DNA of 64,000 nt, taken from contig JBBQFB010000001.1 in the NCBI GenBank assembly GCA_038321545.1, positions 1 through 64,000 on the forward strand. The letters are read 5' to 3'. The position numbers and the translations under genes are program-made. Source of the stretch: VFJZ01 sp038321545 (GTDB lineage: Bacteria; Actinomycetota; Thermoleophilia; Gaiellales; F1-60-MAGs149). How positions within the stretch are numbered: the stretch's first letter is position 1; each line of letters opens with the position of its first letter. Under the pieces are notes generated by a model that saw only the letters and a list, made by a program, of their open reading frames with translations, was not told where the DNA came from and made no database searches. Shown here piece after piece: positions 50,903-58,527 of the stretch.

Positions 50903-52155
50903 TGTCCGGACCGCGGTACTGCATCATCGGTGCCGGCGCGACCGGGCTGGCCTCGATCGAGGCGCTGCGCGACGCGGGCATCGAGTTCGACTGTTTCGAG
51001 GCCGACGACCGCGTCGGCGGTCAGTGGCACACGGGGTACGAGGCGCTGCACCTGATCACGCCGCGCGACAGTTCCGGCTTCACGGGCTACCCGATGCCGT
51101 CGAGCTATCCGCTCTACCCGAGCCGCGACCAGATGCGCGACTACCTGCTCGACTTCGCCGCCGTCCGCAAGCTCGTCAGCCACGTGACGTTCGATACCCG
51201 CGTCGACCGGATCGAGCCCGACGGCCGCGACTGGCTGGTCGAGACGAGCGACGGCGAGACCCGGCGCTACGCCGGTGTGATCGTCGCGAACGGCCACCTG
51301 CGGGTGCCGCTGCAACCGGAGCTCCCCGGATACACCGGCCTCCAGCTGCACGCCGCCGGCTACAAGAGCACGGCCGATATCGAGGGTCCGCGGGTGCTCG
51401 TCGTCGGGTCGGGCAACTCCGGCTGCGACATCGCCGTGGACTGCGCGCAGCGGCCCGGCCACGACACGACGATCTCGATCCGCAAGGGCCACCTGTTCCA
51501 GCCGAAGACGTTCGCCGGCAAGCCGCGCGGCGAGTTGTGGATCATGCGCCTCCCGCCGCGGCTGCAGGACTACGCGCTTCGCACGATGATCCGGATCGCG
51601 GTCGGCAGGCCCGAGGAGTACGGCCTGCCGTCGCCCGAGACCTGGCGCCTCACCGACCAGAAGCCGATCGTCAACTCGCAGCTGCTGCACTGGATCCATC
51701 ACGGCCGCGTTGCGATCGCGCCCGGCATCAAGGGCGCGGACGGGCTGGACGTCGAGTTCGCCGACGGTGCGACGAAGGCGTTCGACACGATCGTGTGGTG
51801 CACGGGCTACAGGGTGGAGCTCCCGTTTCTCGACCGCGGGTTGCTGCAGTGGCAGGACGGCGTGCCGCTGCGAACGGCTGGCTGCGTGCTGCCGAAGCGC
51901 GGGCCGGGGCGGCTGTACTTCGTCGGCCTGGTGGCGCCGCGCGGGCCGCAGCTGTCGGTCTACTCGCGTCAGGCCGCGCTGGTGGCACGCATGCTGCGCC
52001 TGCAGGAGCGGGTCGTGACGCCGCTCGCCGAGACGTTCACGAGCCACGGCGCACCGGAGGCGCGGATCGACATCGTGCGATCCGTCTGGCAGCGCCAGAT
52101 CGATCTCGCCGAGGACGTCGTAGGGCGGATGGAGGGCGGCGAGCGTGCGACCTGA
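50902..52155 (+). CDS. Flavin-containing monooxygenase
   Basis: 417 residues from ATG 50902, one base shared with the SDR 2 stop. FAD motif GAGATG near the N-terminus, DRVGGQWH, the FMO fingerprint in YTGLQLHAAGYKS (fits FxGxxxHxxxY with conservative changes), NADPH motif GSGNSG, and VWCTGYRVELPFLD (the ATG-like motif of FMOs). It should oxygenate a soft nucleophile (N or S) or act as a Baeyer-Villiger enzyme. Together with two SDRs and the ureohydrolase it may belong to an amine or ketone catabolic route. Confidence 0.88.
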   Translation: MSGPRYCIIGAGATGLASIEALRDAGIEFDCFEADDRVGGQWHTGYEALHLITPRDSSGFTGYPMPSSYPLYPSRDQMRDYLLDFAAVRKLVSHVTFDTRVDRIEPDGRDWLVETSDGETRRYAGVIVANGHLRVPLQPELPGYTGLQLHAAGYKSTADIEGPRVLVVGSGNSGCDIAVDCAQRPGHDTTISIRKGHLFQPKTFAGKPRGELWIMRLPPRLQDYALRTMIRIAVGRPEEYGLPSPETWRLTDQKPIVNSQLLHWIHHGRVAIAPGIKGADGLDVEFADGATKAFDTIVWCTGYRVELPFLDRGLLQWQDGVPLRTAGCVLPKRGPGRLYFVGLVAPRGPQLSVYSRQAALVARMLRLQERVVTPLAETFTSHGAPEARIDIVRSVWQRQIDLAEDVVGRMEGGERAT

Positions 52156-52525
52156 CCGGTTCCGCAAGCTGGTCGCGCGGCGCTGCGCGAGCGCGCGGCA
52201 CGACGCAGGCGTGACGGTCGCCGCGGCGGCCGAGTCATTGCGGATCCACGTCAACGACGTGCACCGGGTCGAGTCGGGCCACCAGCCGCCGTCGGTCGCC
52301 TATGTAGCCGGGCTGGCCGAGCTGACCGTCGTGACGTGCGACTCCCCCCTCGGCCGGAGCGCCACGCCCCGGCCGTGGGACGCCGTACCGGAGGGCGCGG
52401 TGCCGGCATCGCTGCTGCGCGACGCCATCCTGCTGACGCATCCGGACCGCCACCCACCGGTGCGCCAGGACCAGGCGACGCGGGTCACACAGGAGCTGAA
52501 CGGGCTGCTCGACCGCCGCGGGTGA
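52145..52525 (+). CDS. Small HTH protein with a J-domain-like HPD segment
   Basis: 126 residues from GTG 52145, overlapping the monooxygenase by 11 bases. The N-terminal ~55 residues resemble a Cro/CI-type helix-turn-helix (LVARRCASARHDAGVTVAAA, then LRIHVNDVHRVESG). The C-terminal ~40 (LLRDAILLTHPDRHPP, then RVTQELNGLLD) look like helices II and III of a J-domain with the HPD loop. The rest of a J-domain is missing. Whether it regulates its neighbours or recruits DnaK is unknown. Confidence 0.65.
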   Translation: MRPDRFRKLVARRCASARHDAGVTVAAAAESLRIHVNDVHRVESGHQPPSVAYVAGLAELTVVTCDSPLGRSATPRPWDAVPEGAVPASLLRDAILLTHPDRHPPVRQDQATRVTQELNGLLDRRG

Positions 52526-52528
52526 CCT

Positions 52529-52534
52529 TACGCT
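52529..52534 (+). promoter_or_regulatory. -10 element of the M20 peptidase gene (leaderless type)
   Basis: TACGCT, 7 bases before GTG 52542. Confidence 0.6.
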
Positions 52535-52541
52535 ACCCGCC

Positions 52542-53651
52542 GTGAACGACCGCTTCGGATCCCGCCTCACCGAGCTGTGCGGCATCGATTCCTTCACCGG
52601 CGACATCCCCGGTGTCGACCGCGCCGCCCACCTGCTCGCGCGGTGGGCCAGCGAGGCGGGGCTCGAGGTCGAGCTCGTGCCGTCGCCCGACGGCCTGCAC
52701 CTGATCGCGTCCACGCAGGGCGCCGGTCGTGGCCGCGTCCTGTTCATCGGGCACCACGACACCGTGTTCCCGGCGCCGACTGCGGTCGAGCGTCCGGTCA
52801 CGGTCGCGGGCGGCCGCCTGTTCGGCCCGGGCGTGGCCGATATGAAGGGCGGCGTGCTCGTCTCGCTGGACGCGCTCGCACGGCTGGCGGCCGACCCCGC
52901 GGGCTCGCACGGGCGGGTCGAGCTGCACTGCGTGCCGGACGAGGAGGGCCGCAACGTCGAACCGCACACGCTCGATCGGATGCGCGGCGCCGACGCCGCG
53001 CTGTGCTTCGAGTGCGGCAGAGCGTCGGGCGCGATCGTGACGGTGCGCAAGGCGGGCACCTGGCTCGACATCTACGCGAAGGGGCGCGCGGCGCACGCCG
53101 GCACCGAGCCGCACGAGGGCCGTTCGGCGCTGATGGCGCTAGTGTACGAATCGATCCGGATCTGCAAGGAGATCGACGGCGCCCGGCCGGGGCTGACGGC
53201 GAACATCACCTGGTTCCACTCCGGCGACGTCAAGAACACGATCCCCGACCGGGCCGAGGCGACGGTCGATGTCCGTGCGCTCACGAGTGCCGATCTGGAC
53301 TGGGCGTTCGACCGGATCGGCGAGTTCGGCGTGCACGACGGTGTCGACGTGCGGCGCTCCGACGACCGTGGCTTCCCGGCCATGGAGCGTGCGAACTGGC
53401 TCGCCGACCGCACGCTCGAGATCCTCGCCGAGCTCGGCCAGCCGGCGTTGGAGGAGATGGCGGGCGGCGTCTCGGACGGCTCGTGGATGAGTAGGATCGG
53501 CATCCCGACGGTCGACGGCATGGGCCCGGTGGGCGCCCTCGACCACACCGAGGACGAGTACATCGAGATCGCGTCGATCGATCCGCGCATCGAGGCCACG
53601 GTGCGTCTGGTGCGGGAGCTCGGGCGGATGGGGTCATCACCTGGCACTTGA
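52542..53651 (+). CDS. M20-family peptidase (glutamate carboxypeptidase/ArgE-like)
   Basis: 369 residues. FIGHHDTVFP, GPGVADMKGG (bridging aspartate), CVPDEEGRN (catalytic and metal glutamates), CFECGRASG and the final LDHTEDEYIE histidine give the two-zinc site; an inserted dimerisation domain spans about 165-280 (AGTEPHEGRSAL). Most like CPG2-type glutamate carboxypeptidases. No signal peptide, so cytoplasmic. The last ten codons (GRMGSSPGT and stop) are encoded by repeat module A, so the repeat has replaced or extended the natural C-terminus. Confidence 0.87.
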   Translation: MNDRFGSRLTELCGIDSFTGDIPGVDRAAHLLARWASEAGLEVELVPSPDGLHLIASTQGAGRGRVLFIGHHDTVFPAPTAVERPVTVAGGRLFGPGVADMKGGVLVSLDALARLAADPAGSHGRVELHCVPDEEGRNVEPHTLDRMRGADAALCFECGRASGAIVTVRKAGTWLDIYAKGRAAHAGTEPHEGRSALMALVYESIRICKEIDGARPGLTANITWFHSGDVKNTIPDRAEATVDVRALTSADLDWAFDRIGEFGVHDGVDVRRSDDRGFPAMERANWLADRTLEILAELGQPALEEMAGGVSDGSWMSRIGIPTVDGMGPVGALDHTEDEYIEIASIDPRIEATVRLVRELGRMGSSPGT

Positions 53652-53652
53652 G
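53625..53652. repeat. Repeat module A, copy 0 (inside the M20 gene end)
   Basis: 28 bases identical to the centre of module A at 53877-53904 and 3187-3214. They supply the last codons and stop of the peptidase gene. Confidence 0.85.
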
Positions 53653-53861
53653 CGATCCGACCCGGCTGCTCGTCCGGCCGACCGCAGACAAGCCGGCCCG
53701 GCGCACCGCTCCGGGCTGCGGCGTAGACCCCACTCATCGCAAGCCGGCGAACGCCTCACCAGCGCTACTCCCAGCACCCAATACCCCACCCAAAATCCGC
53801 GGCACCCAACGCAGACCCGCCCAGCGCAGCCCGAAGCAGCTCAGCCCGAAGGCTGCGATCC

Positions 53862-53940
53862 GCCTCGTCCCGGATCCGGATGGGGTCATCACCTGGCACT
53901 TGAGACGTCCCCCTGTCGCCTCCGCGCTTGCGGCTGGTGC
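53862..53940. repeat. Repeat modules A (copy 2) and B (copy 2)
   Basis: Module A at 53862-53910 and module B at 53915-53939, adjacent, both exact matches to the copies at 3.1 kb where their order is reversed. Confidence 0.85.
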
Positions 53941-54265
53941 CGGCCACCGACGAAAGCTGCACGCCACCGCCGCTGCACCCGCGGATGCCTGGCGTCTGCG
54001 ATCCGACACGGCCGCTCGTCCGACCCACGACAGACAATCCCGGCCCGGCGCAGGCTCCGGGCTGCGGCGCGGACCCCACTCATCGCAAGCCGGCGAACGC
54101 CTCACCAGCGCTACTCCCAGTACCGAATACCCCACCCGAAATCCGCGGCACCAAACGCAGACCCGCCCAGCGCAGCCCGAAGCTGCTCGGCCTCAAAGGC
54201 TGCAATCCGCCCGCCGCAGACTCGCCCAGCGCAGCCCGAAGCAGCTCAGCCCGAAGTCTGCGCTC

Positions 54266-54360
54266 GGCCTCGTCCCGGATGCGGATGAGGTCATCACCTG
54301 GCATTTGAGACGTCCCCCTGTCGCCTCCGCGCATGCGGCTCTTCACGGCCACCGACGAAA
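54266..54360. repeat. Repeat modules A (copy 3) and B (copy 3)
   Basis: Module A at 54266-54315 with three mismatches to copy 1, followed by a diverged module B from 54320. Confidence 0.8.
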
Positions 54361-54491
54361 GCCGCACGCCACCACGGCCACCCGCGTACGCCTTGCGTCT
54401 GCGATCCGCGACGGCTGCTCGTTCGGCCTGAGGCGGACCCAGCCTCGGAGCCGTCCAACACCGGGACGTGAGCCTCACAGGCTGCGATCTG

Positions 54492-55205
54492 TCAGCCGCC
54501 GATCACTCCCGGCACCGGCTTGTCGCCGAACCACTTCCGCCACGCGTCGCCCAGCGCGCCGCTCGCGATCGCCCGGCCGATGCCGTCGTCCAGCAGCGCC
54601 ACCGTGCCGGCGTCGCCCAGACGGCACGCGGCACCCCAGGCGTTCTGCGTCTCCGCGACGTGCGCGATGCGGAACCGGCCGCTCGCGAGCTGCGCGCCGA
54701 ACGCCGGCTCGTCATCGACCATCGCGTCGACCGCTCCCGACTCGACGGCTGCGACCATCTCGGCGAACACGTCGTCCGAGGATCCGTCGAAGCCCACCAG
54801 CTCGGCCGCGCCGAACGACTCGGCGAGCCGCATGTTGGTCGACGCGACGATCGCGCCCACACGCCGTCCGGCGAGATCTGCCAGCGAGCCGATATCGGAG
54901 TCGGCACGCACCAGCACGGCCTCGTCGATCGCGCCGTACGGCCGCGAGTAGGAGAACACCTTGCGGCGCTCGTCGGTGATCGCCGAACCACACCAGATCG
55001 CATCGACCTCGCCGTCGGCGAGCGCACCCGCGAACCGGTCCCAGCGCCGGAACTCCCACACCAGCAGGAGCCCGATGGCGTCGGCCACACACGCGGCGGC
55101 GTCCGGCTCGAAGCCGTCGCGCGAGCCGTCCGGCGCCGTCCAGAACAGCGGTCGCGCGTCCATGTCGGCGCAGCACAGCGTGAGGCGGCCCGGTACGACG
55201 GTCAC
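54492..55205 (-). CDS. Family 3 solute-binding-like protein without signal peptide
   Basis: 237 residues from GTG 55205, which overlaps the ligase stop as GTGA. SBP_bac_3 fold: RLTLCCADMDARPLFW, GFEPDAAACVADAIG, SAITDERRKVFSYSRPY, DLAGRRVGAIVAST and VDAMVDDEPAFGAQL are the usual blocks for amino-acid-type ligands. No signal peptide or lipobox precedes strand 1, and longer in-frame starts would lie inside the upstream gene and add none. It is thus probably cytoplasmic: a sensor, an enzyme-like derivative, or a protein exported by other means. No ABC permease is nearby. Confidence 0.82.
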   Translation of the reverse strand: MTVVPGRLTLCCADMDARPLFWTAPDGSRDGFEPDAAACVADAIGLLLVWEFRRWDRFAGALADGEVDAIWCGSAITDERRKVFSYSRPYGAIDEAVLVRADSDIGSLADLAGRRVGAIVASTNMRLAESFGAAELVGFDGSSDDVFAEMVAAVESGAVDAMVDDEPAFGAQLASGRFRIAHVAETQNAWGAACRLGDAGTVALLDDGIGRAIASGALGDAWRKWFGDKPVPGVIGG

Positions 55206-56572
55206 GGCAGCGCCCGCAGGTACATCTCGCGGTGCCACTCGGTGACCGTCGAGCAGAACCGCTCCCACTCGTCGGTCTTGTACTCCACGAACGCGTCGAA
55301 CAGCCCGGCCGGCAGCGCGCCGCGCACGACGTCATCGGCCTGCAGCAGGGCGAGCGCGTCGCCGAGTGTCCGCGGCAGCTTCGCGTCGCCCGCAACGGCC
55401 GGGTCGGACGAGTCGCCGGCCTGGGGCGGCCCCGGATCGAGGCCGGCCTCGAGGCCGTGCGCAATCGCCACCAGCACCGCGGCATGCGACAGGTACGGGT
55501 TCACGCTGGCGTCCGGCAGCTTGTACTCCAGGCGTCCCGACGCCGACACGCGGATCGCGCAGGTACGGTTGTCGAAGCCCCAGTTGACGGCACCGGGAGC
55601 GAACTGCCCGGCGTCCCAGTAGCGGGCGTAGGAGTTCACCGTCGGTGCACAGAGCGCGAGCATGCCGGGTGCATGCGCGAGGATGCCGGCGATCGCGTGA
55701 CGCGCCGTGTCGGTGACGTGCAGCGTCGGGTCGGCCGGATCGGCGAAGACGTTGTGGCCGTCGCGCCACAGTGACAGGTTGTGGTGACACCCGTTCGCCA
55801 TCGCGCCCACCGCCGGCTTCGGCATGAAGCTCGCGATCACGCCGAACTCCCGCGCCACCTGCGCACACACCTGCCGGTACGTGACGAGGTTGTCGCAGGT
55901 GCGGTCGCAGCGGTCGTACTGGAAGTTCAGCTCCAGCTGGCCCGCGTCCTCGTAGTCGCCCTCGATCATGTCGAGCCCGAGGGCCTGCGCGTAGCCGACG
56001 ACCTTGCGGACGATCGGCCGCATCATCTCGAGCGCGCCGAAGTGGTACGCGGGCGACACGTTCGGCTGCGACCACGGCTCGATCTCCGGGCCGAGCCAGC
56101 TCATCTCGGGCTCCGTGCCCGACCGCAGCTCGTAGCCGGTCCGCTGCTCGAAGTCGGCGTGCACGCGGGTGAGGTTCGACCGCACGCACGTCGGCAGCGG
56201 CGTGCCGGGATCGACCGCCCGGTCACGGCGGTGGTAGAGGTTGCAGTACATCCGCCCGAACCCCGTGTCCCATGGGAGCACCTGGAACGTGCTCGCGTCG
56301 GGCAGCGCCACGAACTCCTCCGCCTCGCCGCCCGAGGCGATCAGCGTGCCGGCGCGGCTGGTGGCCAGATCCGCGACGGCCGAGCCGTGGAACTGGACGC
56401 CGCGCTCCAGGTTGCGCGCCAGGTGCCGCGCAGGGACGACCTTCGCCATCACCCGGCCGTTGAGCGTCACGAACTGGTAGTAGACGAACTCGACGCCGGC
56501 GTCGCGGATGTGAGCGGCCAGGTCGGGCTCGAGCGTGGCGTTGGCGGCGGCCTGCTCGTCGAGCGCGGTCAC
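55202..56572 (-). CDS. Glutamine synthetase-like ligase (glutamate-amine ligase type)
   Basis: 456 residues from GTG 56572. GS fold: the N-terminal beta-grasp ends near 110; EGDYEDAGQLELNFQYDR carries metal glutamates, FMPKPAVGAMANGCHHNLSLW the ATP/histidine loop, and IRVSASGRLEYKLPDASVNPYL the arginine and glutamate cluster. Sequence motifs differ from housekeeping GlnA (no KPF.G.NGSGMH with S, no adenylylation tyrosine site seen). It resembles the group that links glutamate to amines, as PuuA or GlnA-like ethanolamine/polyamine ligases do. Coupled to PhyH upstream and the binding protein downstream. Confidence 0.85.
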   Translation of the reverse strand: MTALDEQAAANATLEPDLAAHIRDAGVEFVYYQFVTLNGRVMAKVVPARHLARNLERGVQFHGSAVADLATSRAGTLIASGGEAEEFVALPDASTFQVLPWDTGFGRMYCNLYHRRDRAVDPGTPLPTCVRSNLTRVHADFEQRTGYELRSGTEPEMSWLGPEIEPWSQPNVSPAYHFGALEMMRPIVRKVVGYAQALGLDMIEGDYEDAGQLELNFQYDRCDRTCDNLVTYRQVCAQVAREFGVIASFMPKPAVGAMANGCHHNLSLWRDGHNVFADPADPTLHVTDTARHAIAGILAHAPGMLALCAPTVNSYARYWDAGQFAPGAVNWGFDNRTCAIRVSASGRLEYKLPDASVNPYLSHAAVLVAIAHGLEAGLDPGPPQAGDSSDPAVAGDAKLPRTLGDALALLQADDVVRGALPAGLFDAFVEYKTDEWERFCSTVTEWHREMYLRALP

Positions 56573-57435
56573 GCCACGACCACGAGCGGTGCGAAGTCGC
56601 GATCGATGGACGGTGTCCGGTAGCCGTCCTCGCGGTACAGGATCGGGAAGAACGCCTCGTCCATCTCGAGCTCGCCGGGCCGCATGTACTTGCTGTAGAT
56701 CTCGTGACGGTTCGTCTCGTGCCAGCGCGTGTCGGTGGTCACCATGTGCGAGATGATCGAGCGCCGCTCACGGTCGAGCCGCTCGTTCGGCGGCGAGCCG
56801 TGCCAGCACCATCCGTCGTGGAACGCGCACCCGCCGGCCGGCACCTCGATCGGCACCCACTCCACGGCGTCGGCGTACTCCGCGTCGACGACGCCGCGCA
56901 GGTACCCCGTCCAGTCGTCGGGCGCGTGGAACTGGCCGCCCGGCGCCGATCGCGGCCAGTGGTTCGAGCCGCGGGCGTAGTAGATCGTGCCGGTGTCGGC
57001 GTGCGTGTCGTCCAGCGCGATCCAGCACGTCGTCATGTTCTGCGGCACGACGAACGTCTCGTAGGCGGCGTCCTGGTGCGCGAGCAGCGCCTTCGATCCG
57101 GGCGGCTTCCAGATCATGTTGTCCTGCAGCAGCCGCATCCCGGGAGCCTGTGCGAGCTGCGCGCCCCAACGGCCGTTGCGCTCCGAGAGCGTCGTCGCGG
57201 CGAGCACCTGGTCGGCCTTCCACACGTTGCACAGCTGCCGCGCGACGTTGGCCGGCGTTACGCCCGGCGTGTAGTTGACCTCGTCAGGGCGCAGGCCGGT
57301 CGGCCACTGGTGGTCGAAGCAGGCGTGGAACCGCTCGCGCACGCGCTCGAGCTCGTCCCGTCCCATGTAGTGCTCCACGACGAGAAATCCGTCGCGCTGG
57401 TACTGCTCGATCTGGTCCTGCGTGGGCCCGTTCAC
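56569..57435 (-). CDS. Phytanoyl-CoA dioxygenase (PhyH)-family oxygenase
   Basis: 288 residues from GTG 57435, with AGGAG 7 bases upstream; the predicted transcription start near 57462 excludes the ATG at 57477. Fe(II)/2-oxoglutarate dioxygenase: HxD iron pair in LLAHQDAAYE, second histidine in AFHDGWCWHGSPPN, and the 2-oxoglutarate arginine in RRSIISHM. PhyH enzymes hydroxylate CoA esters, ectoine and other small molecules. First gene of the operon with the ligase and the binding protein. Confidence 0.88.
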   Translation of the reverse strand: MNGPTQDQIEQYQRDGFLVVEHYMGRDELERVRERFHACFDHQWPTGLRPDEVNYTPGVTPANVARQLCNVWKADQVLAATTLSERNGRWGAQLAQAPGMRLLQDNMIWKPPGSKALLAHQDAAYETFVVPQNMTTCWIALDDTHADTGTIYYARGSNHWPRSAPGGQFHAPDDWTGYLRGVVDAEYADAVEWVPIEVPAGGCAFHDGWCWHGSPPNERLDRERRSIISHMVTTDTRWHETNRHEIYSKYMRPGELEMDEAFFPILYREDGYRTPSIDRDFAPLVVVA

Positions 57436-57468
57436 CTCTACGCTCCTTGCGATCGCCGCTCGGCGACA

Positions 57469-57497
57469 GTTATACATCTAGTCAATAGAAGTTTCAA
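57469..57497 (-). promoter_or_regulatory. Promoter of the PhyH-ligase-SBP operon with GntR operator
   Basis: On the minus strand TTGAAA (57492-57497) and TATAAC (57469-57474) are 17 bases apart. The spacer holds the inverted repeat TCTA-GTCAA-TAGA (57477-57489), a likely site for the divergently encoded GntR regulator, whose ATG is 5 bases past the -35. Confidence 0.55.
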
Positions 57498-57501
57498 GCG
57501 G

Positions 57502-58224
57502 ATGGATGTCACCGCCCGACAGACCGTGTTCGCACCGCTCCAGGTGGAGGGTGCGGTGGAGGCGATCGTACGCCGGATCGGCGAGGCGATCGGCTCCGGC
57601 GTGCTCGAGCCGGGCGAGCGGCTGCCGAGCGAGGGCGAGCTCGCCGCGCGTCTGGCCGTGGCGCCGATGACCCTCCGGCAGGGGCTCGCGATCCTCCGGG
57701 ACGCCGGTTTCGTCGAGACGCGTCGGGGCCGAGGGGGCGGCTCGTTCGTCGCTGCCGACGCGCGGCACGCCCTGCAGCCATCCGCGACCGTCCCCGGCGA
57801 GGCCGAGCTGCGCGAGCTGACGGACTGGCGCCGAGCCATCTCCGGCGAGGCCGCGGCGCTCGCCGCGCGACGGGCATCGGCCGCCGAGCGGAGCGGCCTG
57901 CACGGCGCGGCCGAGGCCGTCGATGCTGCGGCCGGGTCGTTCGCCGGGTTCCGGCGGGCCGACGCGCGGTTCCACATCGCGATCGCCGAGGTGAGCGGCA
58001 ACGCGCGCCTGGTGCGCGCCGAGACGGCGATCCAGGCCGAGGTCGGCGAGTTCCTCCGGCTCGTTCCGGGGCCGGAACTGGCGCGCCGCGCCTCGGGGGC
58101 CGGACACGGGCCCGTGCTCGACGCCGTCGACGCGGGCGACGCGGAACGGGCGCGCGCCACCATGGAGCGGCACGTCGAGGCGACCTATGACTGGATCGCC
58201 GGCCTGCGCCTCGGACTCAGGTAG
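57502..58224 (+). CDS. GntR-family regulator (FadR subfamily)
   Basis: 240 residues from ATG 57502. Winged helix at about 15-80: GSGVLEPGERLPSEGELAAR, VAPMTLRQGLAILRDAGFVE, TRRGRGGGSFVA. The FCD effector domain at about 95-230 has the metal-binding pattern RADARFHIAIAEVSGN with later histidines (AGHGP, MERHVEA). FCD proteins sense small carboxylates. It faces the PhyH operon across 66 bases and probably represses it and itself through the palindrome at 57477-57489. Confidence 0.9.
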   Translation: MDVTARQTVFAPLQVEGAVEAIVRRIGEAIGSGVLEPGERLPSEGELAARLAVAPMTLRQGLAILRDAGFVETRRGRGGGSFVAADARHALQPSATVPGEAELRELTDWRRAISGEAAALAARRASAAERSGLHGAAEAVDAAAGSFAGFRRADARFHIAIAEVSGNARLVRAETAIQAEVGEFLRLVPGPELARRASGAGHGPVLDAVDAGDAERARATMERHVEATYDWIAGLRLGLR

Positions 58225-58227
58225 CGG

Positions 58228-58458
58228 TCAGGCGGCCTCGCCCTCGACCAGGAGCCGGAGCCCGCGGGGGTGGGCGACGTAGCTGGCGCCGTCGAGGCGC
58301 TCGAGGACGGCGATCACGTCATAGGCGCGGTCGACGAGGTCGGTCCTGAGACCCTCGTCCTCCGTGCCGGCAAGGACCGCGATGAGGCGGCCGAGTTCAT
58401 TGTGGAGGCGCGTCCGGGGGGTGATCAGGTCGGGAGCGCAGTCGTCGCAGGGGGCCAT
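58228..58458 (-). CDS. Small hypothetical protein
   Basis: 76 residues (starts MAPCDDCAP, then DLITPRTRLHNELGRLIAVLAG). Helical, acidic, with one CxxC at 4-7. No ribosome-binding site or -10 is evident before ATG 58458. It ends 3 bases from convergent gntR. Codon use resembles that of neighbours, and the intact frame in a tight gap argues for a real gene, but it could be spurious. Confidence 0.45.
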   Translation of the reverse strand: MAPCDDCAPDLITPRTRLHNELGRLIAVLAGTEDEGLRTDLVDRAYDVIAVLERLDGASYVAHPRGLRLLVEGEAA

Positions 58459-58527
58459 CGCAAGCGGAGTGTCGGCACGAATCGCCCCGACCCTTAGGTT
58501 GTCGGTGCGTACCCGTCGAAGTGCAAA

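Larger units (their letters stand above)
53652..54491. repeat. Degenerate tandem-repeat array
   Basis: 840 bases without a credible gene. A block 53709-53836 recurs at 54055-54182 (offset 346, no gaps, few mismatches). Module A recurs 405 bases apart. The second unit also has a ~58-base inner duplication (54183-54240 repeats the GCCCAGCGCAGCCCGAAG segment). Several frames stay open across it, but they only reflect the lack of A/T and differ between copies. No transposase and no target-site duplication were found. Confidence 0.8.

Noticed and set aside
53734..54478. Two minus-strand frames of about 130 codons in the repeat array
   Set aside because: They are openings caused by high GC; the two copies use different frames over the repeated block and have no ribosome-binding site or known domain.
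57436..57477. ATG 57477 as start of the PhyH gene
   Set aside because: It lies within the promoter, upstream of the predicted transcription start; GTG 57435 has a proper ribosome-binding site.
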